Below, in pieces: positions 39,701-47,158 of a stretch of DNA of 64,000 nucleotides. Position 1 is the stretch's first letter, and each line of letters opens with the position of its first letter. A program made the translations under genes and the position numbers. Below the pieces are notes generated by a model, which saw only the letters and a program-made list of their open reading frames with translations, was not told where the DNA came from and ran no database searches. Source of the DNA: Lentibacillus persicus (lineage in GTDB: Bacteria > Bacillota > Bacilli > Bacillales > Amphibacillaceae). The stretch lies in the NCBI RefSeq assembly GCF_900112705.1, contig NZ_FOMR01000003.1:285057-349056 (forward strand). The letters are read 5' to 3'.

Positions 39701-40297
39701 GGTAATTTGCTCGGTGCCCAGCAGCATGGATTTATTGATTCGGTCGGTTTTGATATGTATTCGCAAATGCTGAAGGATGCCATTGAAGCCCGGAAATCAG
39801 GCAAAAAACTTGATGAAGTTGAGACGTTTGAGCCTGAATTGTCGTTAACGACAGACGCTTATATTCCAGATTCATATATCGATGATGAGAAACAAAAAAT
39901 CGATATCTACAAACAATTTCAGGCAATCGCATCCGAAGAAGATATTTTAGAACTTAAAGATGAACTGATCGATCGGTTCGGTGATTATCCGGAAGAGGTT
40001 GAAAATTTGTTTGCTGTCTCATCACTGAAACGACATGCTAAACAGCAACGCGTCGAGTCAATCAGTGAAAAATCAGGGAAAATCGAGTTGCTTGTGAGCA
40101 CACAACGCAGCCAGGAAGTTGATGGCTCGAAGCTATTTGAACTGGCTAATCAATTCGGACGCGAAATCCAGCTTGGGACAGAAGGCAATAAATTGAAAGT
40201 GCTGTTTAAATGGTCACGAAACACGAAGCACAAGCGGTATGAGTTACTCGAGGACTTTATCAGCCAATTATCACACGTCGACAGAGCAGCAGGATAG
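36770..40297 (+). CDS. mfd: Transcription-repair coupling factor Mfd
   Basis: A 1175-residue ATP-dependent translocase that removes stalled RNA polymerase and recruits UvrA. Domains in order: UvrB-like N-terminus (about 1-340), RNA polymerase-interacting Tudor-like domain near 490-560 ([19 protein letters not shown]), the SF2 helicase with Walker A DVGYGKTE (near 648) and DEEQ box (near 750), helicase C-terminal domain and the TRCF domain. The ATG at 36770 follows GGTGGGG; B. subtilis Mfd is 1177 residues. No key motif is missing. Confidence 0.97.
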   Translation: MNGVHDFLRSNEDVASIIDGISNGMNEQLVAGLSGSARSLFVSALNDSLERPVLLVTHQLVQAQQLYDDLTAFLGEDHIYLYPVNELIASEIAVASPELKGQRIEALTEWSQKESGILIAPIAALKRMLPPTDYWKKYQLDFQTEREIDVEAYLSRLVDMGYEHASMVSKPGEFSRRGGIIDIYPVTETYPVRIELFDDEIDSIRFFDAGSQRSLDKQEAITVGPATEMLLTEEDRLRAAQRLENALAESLRKLNNAEAKETLAETIEYDIDRLKNLEHFQELYKYIGFLYDKPASLLDYLPENGMVVLDEMSRIQETATSLDAEESEWYSTLLETNKMVRDSRFSFDWNTVWNSITPQRVYMSVFLRHIPNTQPQNIINLSTRTMQEFHGQMNLFKNELKRWEKGDFSVVVLAPDEDRAEKIQSIFMDYAIEADVVNELELPVRRPTITVGEVSNGIEFPMHKLVLVTENELFKKKTKRPRKKQKISNAERIKNYQELKVGDYVVHAHHGIGKYLGIETLEMNGLHKDFMLIKYSGDDKLYVPIDQIDLVQKFVASEGKEPKLYKLGGSEWAKVKRKVQSNVEDIADDLIELYAERQARKGYAFSEESEIQQEFEAAFPYEETEDQLRCIAEIKADMEKERPMDRLLCGDVGYGKTEVAIRAAFKAIADGKQVALLVPTTILAQQHYETIQERFQDQAVTIRMLSRFRTRSQQKETIEGIQKGKVDIVIGTHRLLSKDVTYRDLGLLIVDEEQRFGVKHKEKIKQLKSNVDVLTLTATPIPRTLHMSMLGVRDLSVIETPPENRFPIQTYVMEYNPIFVREAIEREMARGGQVFFLHNRVDNIDKVARDLGMLVDDVRIAVAHGQMNETELESIIFGFLEGEYDVLVSTTIIETGVDIPNVNTLIVNQADRMGLSQLYQLRGRVGRSNRVAYAYFTYQKDKVLSEVAEKRLEAIKEFTELGSGFKIAMRDLSIRGAGNLLGAQQHGFIDSVGFDMYSQMLKDAIEARKSGKKLDEVETFEPELSLTTDAYIPDSYIDDEKQKIDIYKQFQAIASEEDILELKDELIDRFGDYPEEVENLFAVSSLKRHAKQQRVESISEKSGKIELLVSTQRSQEVDGSKLFELANQFGREIQLGTEGNKLKVLFKWSRNTKHKRYELLEDFISQLSHVDRAAG

Positions 40298-40459
40298 CCT
40301 TTGAAGCAGAGCCTTACATAAGATGATGCAGCCTAAGTTTTATGATCTTATGTATAGTTCTTTAAGGATGATTTATACTAAACCCACAACTGGTGTTTTT
40401 TTCTATAAAAAATTACATACACCAGGTATAATCATCGCAGAAAGTGAGGCTCCCCAGAG

Positions 40460-40993
40460 ATGAAGGCAACAGGAATTGTACGACGTATTGATGATTTAGG
40501 AAGAGTTGTTATTCCAAAAGAGATAAGACGAACATTGCGTATCCGCGAAGGTAATCCACTGGAAATATTCGTTGACCGTGAAGGGGAAGTTATTCTAAAG
40601 AAATATTCGCCAATAAATGAATTAAGCTCGTTTGCTAAAGAGTATGCTGAAGCGTTATTTGATTCGCTTAATTATCCGGTGCTTATTTGTGACCGTGACG
40701 AGATTATCGCTGTGGCCGGTGAATCCAAAAAAGATTATTTAAATAAAAGCATTGGTGAACAGCCTGAAAAGACGATGGAAGAACGAACGATGATGTATGA
40801 GACGGAACAGACAAACGCTGAATTGATCCAGGGGCAGGAAGAACAGCTTGATTCCTACTGCATCAGCCCGATTATTGCGAATGGTGATCCAATCGGCTGT
40901 GTGATGCTCTTTTCCAAAGAGGGAAAGTTTAGTGAAGTCGAACAGAAATCAATCCAGACAGCATCAAGTTTTCTGGCTAAACAAATGGAATAA
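40460..40993 (+). CDS. spoVT: Stage V sporulation protein T
   Basis: A 177-residue forespore transcription regulator. The N-terminal AbrB-like domain (MKATGIVRRIDDLGRVVIPK) binds DNA; a GAF domain (about 60-177) forms the tetramer and may bind a ligand. In B. subtilis it modulates SigG-dependent genes, including sasp and germination genes. GTGAGGCTCCCC precedes the ATG. Second AbrB-type gene of the window, after abrB itself. Confidence 0.96.
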   Translation: MKATGIVRRIDDLGRVVIPKEIRRTLRIREGNPLEIFVDREGEVILKKYSPINELSSFAKEYAEALFDSLNYPVLICDRDEIIAVAGESKKDYLNKSIGEQPEKTMEERTMMYETEQTNAELIQGQEEQLDSYCISPIIANGDPIGCVMLFSKEGKFSEVEQKSIQTASSFLAKQME

Positions 40994-41022
40994 CAAGCTA
41001 ACTCAAAAATGGGTTTTCCATC

Positions 41023-41055
41023 CAAAAAGTGTCATTTTCAAATGGCACTTTTTTT
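41023..41055 (+). terminator. Intrinsic terminator of spoVT
   Basis: AAAAAGTGTCATTT pairs with AAATGGCACTTTTT, followed by further T. Confidence 0.82.
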
Positions 41056-41182
41056 TGGCATGTAGCGCGAAATCCATCCCATTCGACAGTCATTACATCT
41101 GACTTGGGCGGGTTTATGCTATAATAAAGTGTGTTACTGCAAGTTATATGCGACGAAAACGGTTCAGCGGAGAAAGGCGTTT

Positions 41183-42766
41183 ATGATGAGGGAAAGCGAG
41201 AACAATAAATTGGTAAAAGGTGCTTTATTGCTGACTTTGGCAGGATTAATCAGCAAGCTGTTAAGCGCAGGTTATCGGATACCGCTGCAAAATTTGACCG
41301 GTGATATGGGGTTCTATGTTTATCAGCAGGTCTATCCATTTCTCGGAATCGCTATGATGCTTGCACTGTACGGGTTTCCAGCGGCTATTTCGAAAATGAC
41401 AGCTGAAATGGAGGAGAATGGACAAGGCTTTTCATTTAAAAGTTTCTACATACCAGTCATTTCACTGCTTTCAGTAATGGCGGTCAGTATATTTTTGTTC
41501 CTGTTTTTTAATGCGGCGTATTTGGCGGCGTGGGCAGGTGATAGCAATTTAACATCTGCGTACAAATTAACTTCGTTTATTTTCTTACTGCTCCCATTCA
41601 CCGCTTTAATGCGCGGACTGCTTCAGGGACGACAGTTTATGCAGCCAACAGCTTATTCCCAAATAGGCGAACAGCTGATACGGGTGACACTGATTATAAC
41701 GGCTGCTGTGTGGGTTTATATTAATCATGCTGCTGTATACATAATCGGCCAAGCTGCTGTTGCCGCTGCAATAATTGGCGGCTTGGCTGCGATTGTTATT
41801 TTGGTTTTTTTCTTCCGCCGTTATAAACCGGCTGTATCAGGCAACTTTACAATCCCATGGGAGTACTACGTGAGGACGCTGGTTATTCTGGGAACTGCTG
41901 CTGCGTTAAACCATATGGTACTGATTATTATTCAATTTGCTGATACGTTTACATTGATCCCATCGTTACAGGAGTATGGTTTCACAAAAACGGAGGCGAT
42001 GAAAGCAAAAGGCGTCTTTGATCGCGGCCAGCCGCTTGTTCAGCTGGGAACGGTAGTGGGTTCATCGTTCGCGTTAGCGTTAATTCCGGCAATCTCTGCT
42101 GAAAAGTTAAGGCAACACCCCGTCCCTCTCACGCATTCGATCCGAAGTTCGCTATTGTTCAGTTTTTATTTGGCGGCCGGAGCAACAATCGGATTAATCA
42201 TTATTTTTCCGGAAACCAACCGATTGCTTTTCCTGAACGAAAACGGGACCGGCCCGCTCCGTATCCTGGCGATGGCTGTTTTCCTCAGTTCAATCGGTAT
42301 AACCACTTCTTCGGTTCTGCAGGGGCTCGGTTACATGAAGCGAACGGCTCTCTTTGTCGGGGTTGCTTTTTTAGTCAAATGGATTGCCAATCAAGTGCTG
42401 GTGCCTTTCTGGGGGATAAACGGGAGTGCTGTGGCAACGGTTGTCAGTTTAGCTGTCTTTGCTTTGTTAACCATTATGCAATTAAGGCGAAAGCTGCCGT
42501 CACTCAGCCCCAGAAAACATATAAACTGGCCGGCCTTTGTTCTGGCGGCATCAGGGATGACTTTCTTTATAGCAGCTGCCGATTATTTCACGGGTACCAT
42601 TGCTTCAAGGTTTGGCCTGTTGATGTATGTTATGGTGACAGCAGTCGCAGGTGCTATAATATACGTGACGCTGCTGTTACGTCTTAAGGCTTTCAGTGAA
42701 GAAGAATTGGCAATGCTTCCTTTTGCAGGCTTATTGATTCGAATTCATAAAGCGAGGGATCGTTAA
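41183..42766 (+). CDS. yabM: MOP-superfamily polysaccharide/lipid flippase (YabM, SpoVB/MurJ related)
   Basis: A 527-residue membrane protein with about 14 hydrophobic segments and the N-terminal LVKGALLLTLAGLISKLLSAGYRIPLQNL typical of the SpoVB/MurJ group. Relatives flip lipid-linked oligosaccharides; which substrate this member moves is unknown. The start is ATG at 41183 (or 41186) after AGAAAGG; an upstream ATG-free extension in the frame lacks family similarity. It overlaps mazG by one base (TAATG). Confidence 0.88.
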   Translation: MMRESENNKLVKGALLLTLAGLISKLLSAGYRIPLQNLTGDMGFYVYQQVYPFLGIAMMLALYGFPAAISKMTAEMEENGQGFSFKSFYIPVISLLSVMAVSIFLFLFFNAAYLAAWAGDSNLTSAYKLTSFIFLLLPFTALMRGLLQGRQFMQPTAYSQIGEQLIRVTLIITAAVWVYINHAAVYIIGQAAVAAAIIGGLAAIVILVFFFRRYKPAVSGNFTIPWEYYVRTLVILGTAAALNHMVLIIIQFADTFTLIPSLQEYGFTKTEAMKAKGVFDRGQPLVQLGTVVGSSFALALIPAISAEKLRQHPVPLTHSIRSSLLFSFYLAAGATIGLIIIFPETNRLLFLNENGTGPLRILAMAVFLSSIGITTSSVLQGLGYMKRTALFVGVAFLVKWIANQVLVPFWGINGSAVATVVSLAVFALLTIMQLRRKLPSLSPRKHINWPAFVLAASGMTFFIAAADYFTGTIASRFGLLMYVMVTAVAGAIIYVTLLLRLKAFSEEELAMLPFAGLLIRIHKARDR

Positions 42767-44217
42767 TGCAAAATAAAATCGAAATTATTGGACTCGGCGC
42801 CGGTGACCTGGATCAATTATCATTGGGCATTTATAAAAAACTGACCAGCCGTACAACCGCTTTATATGTGCGTACGGCTGATCATCCGGTTATAAGGCAA
42901 TTAGAACAGGAAGGTGTTTCATTCCAGGCGTTTGATGACATTTATGAAGAACGTGCACATTTTCAAGATGTGTATCAGCATATTACCGATTCACTGCTTG
43001 AAAATGCCCGGCATGACACGATCGTTTATGCTGTGCCCGGCCATCCGATGATGGCGGAACAATCCGTACAGCTTTTATTGAATCAGGATGCGATACCGGT
43101 CGAAATTATTGGAGGTCAAAGTTATCTTGATGCGCTGTTTTCTTCTCTTCGAATAGATCCGATTGATGGCTTCCAATTTGTGGATGGAACCGGATTTACG
43201 CGAAGGCAGCTCAATTACCGGCAGCATGTTATATTCTGCCAGGTGTATGACCAGTTTATTGCTTCTGATGTTAAACTGACGCTGCTGGAAGATTTGCCGC
43301 CGGATTACACGGTAAAAATTGTGGAAGCAGCGGGCAGCAGTGGAGAAAGAATCACCGACGTACCTCTTGGACACTTGGACCATGCCTTCTCCGGGGTTAA
43401 TAACCTCGTTTCTGTTTATGTCCCGCCTGTGCCGGAGGAGCTGCTTCACCATACTTTTACGAATCTACGCGAGGTAATTGCGGCATTAAGAGCGCCGGAT
43501 GGGTGCCCCTGGGATCGCGCCCAGACTCATGAATCGTTACGTGAGTATGCAATTGAAGAAGTCTATGAATTAATTGAAGCCATTGATAATGAAGACGATG
43601 ATGGCATTGTGGAAGAATTGGGCGATATGCTGTTGCAAGTGATGCTGCACAGCCAGATAGGTGACGATAACGGCTATTTTACAGTTGATGACGTTATTCG
43701 CTCGATAACCGATAAAATGATCTACCGGCATCCGCATGTATTTAAAGAGCAGTCAGTTGAAACGGTTGAAGATGTTTATAAAACGTGGGACACCTTGAAA
43801 AAGGAAGAAAAAGGGCATCAGCGACGCTCCGTGCTTGATGGTGTTCCGGCCGGTCTCCCGGCATTGGCTAAAGCCTATAAACTTCAGAAAAAAGCCGCCA
43901 AAGTCGGTTTTGGCTGGGATGACATCCATGATATATGGAAAAAGCTGGAGGAAGAATTGGAAGAGGTCCACGAGGCTATTAACTTAAAAACGGAATCTGA
44001 AATTGAAGAAGAACTTGGCGATGTATTATTTGTATTAGCCAATATATCACGCTATTATAAACTAAATCCGGAAATAGCTTTGAATGGGACAAACGCGAAA
44101 TTTATGTCGCGGTTCTCGCATGTAGAATCAAGCCTGGAAGAACAAGGGAAAGATATCAGGCAAGCCAGCCTGGAAGAGATGGATGGTTATTGGAATCAAG
44201 CAAAAAGAAATGAGTGA
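42766..44217 (+). CDS. yabN: Fused tetrapyrrole methylase-like / MazG nucleotide pyrophosphohydrolase (YabN)
   Basis: A 483-residue fusion. Residues 1-220 form a TP-methylase fold (IEIIGLGAGDLDQLSLGIYKKL); residues about 240-480 hold two MazG units. The first MazG has CPWDRAQTHESLREYAIEEVYELIEAI with the EExxE metal ligands. MazG clears abnormal nucleoside triphosphates; the role of the methylase part is unknown. It is coupled to yabM and to rqcP. Confidence 0.92.
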   Translation: MQNKIEIIGLGAGDLDQLSLGIYKKLTSRTTALYVRTADHPVIRQLEQEGVSFQAFDDIYEERAHFQDVYQHITDSLLENARHDTIVYAVPGHPMMAEQSVQLLLNQDAIPVEIIGGQSYLDALFSSLRIDPIDGFQFVDGTGFTRRQLNYRQHVIFCQVYDQFIASDVKLTLLEDLPPDYTVKIVEAAGSSGERITDVPLGHLDHAFSGVNNLVSVYVPPVPEELLHHTFTNLREVIAALRAPDGCPWDRAQTHESLREYAIEEVYELIEAIDNEDDDGIVEELGDMLLQVMLHSQIGDDNGYFTVDDVIRSITDKMIYRHPHVFKEQSVETVEDVYKTWDTLKKEEKGHQRRSVLDGVPAGLPALAKAYKLQKKAAKVGFGWDDIHDIWKKLEEELEEVHEAINLKTESEIEEELGDVLFVLANISRYYKLNPEIALNGTNAKFMSRFSHVESSLEEQGKDIRQASLEEMDGYWNQAKRNE

Positions 44218-44222
44218 TGAAA

Positions 44223-44480
44223 ATGCGTCTTGATAAATTTTTAAAAGTATCACGGCTTATTAAACGTCGGACATTAGCAAAAGAAGTGGCCGGCCAGGGC
44301 CGCATAACCGTTAATGGCAATCCCGGCAAAGCATCGACGGTGTTGTCGATTGGTGATGAAATCGTTATTAAATTTGCCCAAACAGTTGTGACAATTGAAG
44401 TGACTTCATTAAAAGACACCACCAAAAAAGGTGAAGCTGAAAACTTATATAAGGTGATTAGTGAAGAGGAAGTGAATTAG
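44223..44480 (+). CDS. rqcP: Ribosome quality control factor RqcP (S4 domain)
   Basis: An 85-residue S4-domain RNA-binding protein (B. subtilis YabO, similar to Hsp15). MRLDKFLKVSRLIKRRTLAK and GRITVNGNPGKAS are the S4 motif. RqcP works with RqcH on stalled 50S subunits to add alanine tails. Three Met codons lie close together (44217, 44223 and a GTG at 44214); the one at 44223 gives the family N-terminus. It overlaps or abuts the yabN stop. Confidence 0.9.
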   Translation: MRLDKFLKVSRLIKRRTLAKEVAGQGRITVNGNPGKASTVLSIGDEIVIKFAQTVVTIEVTSLKDTTKKGEAENLYKVISEEEVN

Positions 44481-44481
44481 G

Positions 44482-44510
44482 TTCTATACTTGTCCCTTCT
44501 GTCATAAATT
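44482..44510 (+). promoter_or_regulatory. Possible SigE promoter of yabP-yabQ
   Basis: TTCTATA (44482-44488) and CATAAATT (44503-44510) with a 14-base spacer fit the sigma-E pattern. yabP and yabQ are mother-cell genes in B. subtilis. Confidence 0.45.
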
Positions 44511-44535
44511 AATAATGACAAGGAGGGTGAATTGA

Positions 44536-44835
44536 ATGAATTATTATGAACAACCGCCCATTAACCGGACGGAGGTAAGCCACACTGTTAAGATTGATAA
44601 TCGGAAGGATCTGGAGATAACCGGTGTCAAGCAAGTCGACAGTTTTGACAATGAAGAATTTCTGCTCGAAACACAAATGGGTTATTTAATTATCCGCGGA
44701 CAAAACCTGCAATTAAAAAACTTGGATGTTCATGAAGGTCTCGTCACCATAAAGGGTAAAGTGTACGAGCTCTCCTATGTTGATGAACATTACCAGGAGA
44801 AGGCTAAAGGCTTCTTTAGCAAGCTATTCAAATGA
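44536..44835 (+). CDS. yabP: Sporulation protein YabP
   Basis: A 99-residue soluble protein of the YabP/YqfC family: ISHTVKIDNRKDLEITGVKQVDSFDNEEF-like core, with LETQMGYLIIRGQNLQLKNL. Needed for spore formation in B. subtilis; its biochemical role is unknown. AAGGAGGGTG precedes the ATG. The stop overlaps the yabQ start by 4 bases (ATGA). Confidence 0.9.
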   Translation: MNYYEQPPINRTEVSHTVKIDNRKDLEITGVKQVDSFDNEEFLLETQMGYLIIRGQNLQLKNLDVHEGLVTIKGKVYELSYVDEHYQEKAKGFFSKLFK

Positions 44836-45431
44836 CACTCAGCGTACAGTTTATAACGATGCTGTCCATGACAGCCGGCGGATTTTATCTTGGTATTGCA
44901 TTGGATACATTCAGACGTCTTGCGGTTTTTTGGAAGCAGCGCGTGTTATTGGTCTATTGTATGGAAATAGGTTTTTGGCTGGCCCAGACTTTGCTGTTAT
45001 ATTATGTATTATTTCGGGCAAACAGCGGGGAACTGCGCTTCTATGTGTTCCTTGCCCTTTTATTGGGCTTTTCAATGTATAAGGCACTGGCTGCCAATTT
45101 TTATAAGACGCTGTTGGAACATGTTATTCGGGCGATTGCGGCTGTCTTCCGCTTTATAGAACGTTTAGTCATTATTTTCATTATAAAACCGATAAAGTTT
45201 ATTCTTCAGATGTTTTTGGCGATTATAATTTTTATCGCAAAACTGCTTTGGGAAATACTCCGATATAGTGTTATAATTGTATTCACCCCGGCAGTTTGGC
45301 TTTATCGGCGCATTTTTCAGATATTTCCTGAAACAATTCAAAAAAAACTACACAAAGTTGCAGGAATTTATAGTACAATAAAGAATAAATGTAAGAAATG
45401 GCTAAACGATAGGAAGGCTAAAAGGAGGTAG
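44832..45431 (+). CDS. yabQ: Spore cortex protein YabQ
   Basis: A 199-residue membrane protein with about five hydrophobic segments (FITMLSMTAGGFYLGIALD, VYCMEIGFWLAQTLLLYYVLF and others) and a basic C-terminal tail. In B. subtilis YabQ is a mother-cell membrane protein required for the spore cortex. Length and position between yabP and divIC agree. Confidence 0.9.
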   Translation: MTLSVQFITMLSMTAGGFYLGIALDTFRRLAVFWKQRVLLVYCMEIGFWLAQTLLLYYVLFRANSGELRFYVFLALLLGFSMYKALAANFYKTLLEHVIRAIAAVFRFIERLVIIFIIKPIKFILQMFLAIIIFIAKLLWEILRYSVIIVFTPAVWLYRRIFQIFPETIQKKLHKVAGIYSTIKNKCKKWLNDRKAKRR

Positions 45432-45436
45432 AGCGA

Positions 45437-45817
45437 TTGCCTTTGAAAAAGAAAAACGTTGCACGATTAGATTCGAACTATATGCAGCAATACGATGCCT
45501 ACATAGAAAGACAAAAAAGAAAAAAGCAGCGACTCATACGCCGGCTCGTATTATTTTCAATTGCAACAGCGATAGTTCTTGGCAGTTTGGCAACTTACCA
45601 TTTTAATCAGCGTGCGCTTCATCAGGAAAAAGAGGAGCAATATGAACAGCTGCAGAATGAGATGGCGGTACTTGAACAAGAGGAAAAGAATCTGAAGGAA
45701 GAAATTAATTTGCTCAGTGATGAAGAATATGTGTTGGAGATAGCCCGAACGAATTATTTTTTCTCAAAAGAAGGCGAATTAATTTTTAATATTCCTGATG
45801 ACAAGCCCTCTTATTGA
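45437..45817 (+). CDS. divIC: Cell division protein DivIC
   Basis: A 126-residue bitopic septal protein: basic cytoplasmic N-terminus, one membrane helix (LVLFSIATAIVLGSLATYHF, about 37-56), and an extracellular coiled coil (about 62-95) ending in the conserved YVLEIARTNYFFSKEGEL. DivIC forms a complex with FtsL and DivIB. Start is TTG at 45437 after AAAGGAGG. Follows yabQ by 5 bases. Confidence 0.95.
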   Translation: MPLKKKNVARLDSNYMQQYDAYIERQKRKKQRLIRRLVLFSIATAIVLGSLATYHFNQRALHQEKEEQYEQLQNEMAVLEQEEKNLKEEINLLSDEEYVLEIARTNYFFSKEGELIFNIPDDKPSY

Positions 45818-45890
45818 CACACTTTTACACTACTGGCTATAATATATAAGAAGTATACTTTTCAAAATTCTAAGGAGGAGCACTTTTTTT

Positions 45891-46280
45891 ATGTCAATCG
45901 AAGTAGGCAGCAAGCTGCAGGGAAAGGTAACCGGTATTACTAATTTTGGGGCATTTGTTGAGATTGAGGAAGGCAAGACAGGGCTTGTTCATATTAGTGA
46001 GGTTGCCGATAGTTATGTAAAAGACATTAACGAGCACTTAAGTGTAGGTGATGAGGTCACCGTTAAAGTGATCAATGTCGAAAAGGATGGCAAGATTGGT
46101 CTATCGATCAAGAAAGCAAAGGATAAGCCACCACGTCAGAAGAATAACAACAACCGTCAACGGTCAGAATCGTTTGAGTCAAAAATGAACAAATTCCTCA
46201 AAGACTCCGATGAACGTATGGCCTCTTTGAAAAAGCACACGGAATCCAAACGCGGAGGTCGAGGTGCTAAAAGAGGATAG
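45891..46280 (+). CDS. yabR: S1-domain RNA-binding protein YabR
   Basis: A 129-residue protein with one S1 domain (about 4-75; VGSKLQGKVTGITNFGAFVEI and LSVGDEVTVKVINVEKDGKIGLSIK) and a basic, Asn/Arg/Lys-rich tail. It resembles the general stress protein 13 group; the function is not established. AAGGAGG precedes the ATG; a terminator follows. Confidence 0.9.
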   Translation: MSIEVGSKLQGKVTGITNFGAFVEIEEGKTGLVHISEVADSYVKDINEHLSVGDEVTVKVINVEKDGKIGLSIKKAKDKPPRQKNNNNRQRSESFESKMNKFLKDSDERMASLKKHTESKRGGRGAKRG

Positions 46281-46329
46281 CAGTTTGCTGTCTATGAAAA
46301 ATTGATAATAAATAAATTCCCCAATATAT

Positions 46330-46366
46330 AAAAACAGGTGCCGATAAAATTCGGCACCTGTTTTTA
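46330..46366 (+). terminator. Intrinsic terminator of yabR
   Basis: AAAACAGGTGCCGA pairs with TCGGCACCTGTTTT. Confidence 0.87.
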
Positions 46367-46426
46367 TATGTCGGAAAAATTATAGATAATGCAGAGGGTT
46401 TAAGATATAAGCCTCATATCAATTAG

Positions 46427-46500
46427 TGGCGGCGGAGGGGATCGAACCCCCGACCTCACGGGTATGAACCGTACGCTCTCGCCAGCTGAGCTACACCGCC
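46427..46500 (-). tRNA. tRNA-Met (anticodon CAT)
   Basis: A 74-nt cloverleaf on the minus strand: acceptor GGCGGTG/CGCCGCC, D arm GCTC/GAGC, anticodon loop TTCATAC, T arm GGGGG-TTCGATC-CCCTC. G1-C72 pairing is a normal pair, so it is an elongator rather than the initiator; a lysidine-modified tRNA-Ile(CAT) cannot be fully excluded. CCA is not encoded (A73 is followed by CTA). B. subtilis also has a Met tRNA between yabR and spoIIE. Confidence 0.92.
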
Positions 46501-46564
46501 AAATTCAGTCACAAAAAATATAATACAATACGACAGACGCTGTGTCAATAAAAAAATTTTAAAG

Positions 46565-46945
46565 CAGCTTTTTCTAAAGGATAGCCTGTGACGCAAAATG
46601 CTTCGTTGATTTCCGTTCCGGCCAGTCGCTTTCCGCGGGCACGGCTTCAGCCTCCTCGCGGAAAACCGCCGCTGCGGGGTCTTCAGGCACGTGCTTTTCC
46701 CGCAGGAGTCGACTGGCCTCCACTCCAATCAACATCACAAGAGAGGGTTGATTGCATGATTATAAAGCACGAAACAGCGGAGGAAATACGCGGAGACTCC
46801 AGCGGGAGGAAAGGCCTCGGTGAGACCCCGCAGTGCGTCAGCACGAGGAGGCTCACCAGCCGCCCGCGGAAAGCGGAGCGTATTTCCGGAGCGGTGTTAT
46901 CGCACACGAATTTTTCAGTATGTCGCAGTTCACATCAACTGGCTT
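46565..46945. repeat. GC-rich intergenic repeats, head-to-head pair B4
   Basis: The left unit has GGCCAGTCG (46620) facing CGACTGGCC (46709-46717), with CTTTCCGCGGGCACGGCTTC inside. The right unit reads AGGAGGCTCACCAGCCGCCC then GCGGAAAGCGGAGCGTATTT and ends near TGTCGCAGTTCACATCAA. Same plan as 20641-21025. A 119-codon open frame crosses this region but follows the repeat and is not credible as a gene. Confidence 0.7.
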
Positions 46946-47067
46946 AATGAGCAGCAACGAAATCCTATCAATATATTAGCTTTTTTGAACAAGCCTTATA
47001 CAAAAAGATACATCAGTAAACAGAATGCGGAATCTTATGTAGAAAATCGCTTGTCCACTTAGAAAGC

Positions 47068-47133
47068 AGTCGAACGATTTTTTGGAAACGCTCTGTTGTT
47101 TTGACAAAAAAACAATGCATCATGTGGTTTAAT
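47068..47133 (+). promoter_or_regulatory. Spo0A-dependent type promoter of spoIIE with possible 0A box
   Basis: TTGACA (47101-47106) and TTTAAT (47128-47133) are 21 bases apart. This long spacing is the hallmark of spoIIE and spoIIG promoters that SigA uses only with Spo0A-P. AGTCGAA (47068-47074), one mismatch from the 0A box TGTCGAA, lies just upstream. Confidence 0.7.
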
Positions 47134-47158
47134 GTTTGGCAAGAAGGAGTGGTAGCGT

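Noticed and set aside
41129..41182. N-terminal extension of the flippase (MCYCKLYATK) and a weak family A-like match GTTACTGCAAGTTATATGCG near 41131
   Set aside because: The extension lacks family similarity and precedes the ribosome site. The repeat-like match has no paired stems around it.
46588..46947. 119-codon frame and an opposing 90-codon frame
   Set aside because: They follow the GC-rich palindromic repeat; amino-acid make-up is repeat-like (RPRKAERISG) and other copies of the repeat are not in frame.
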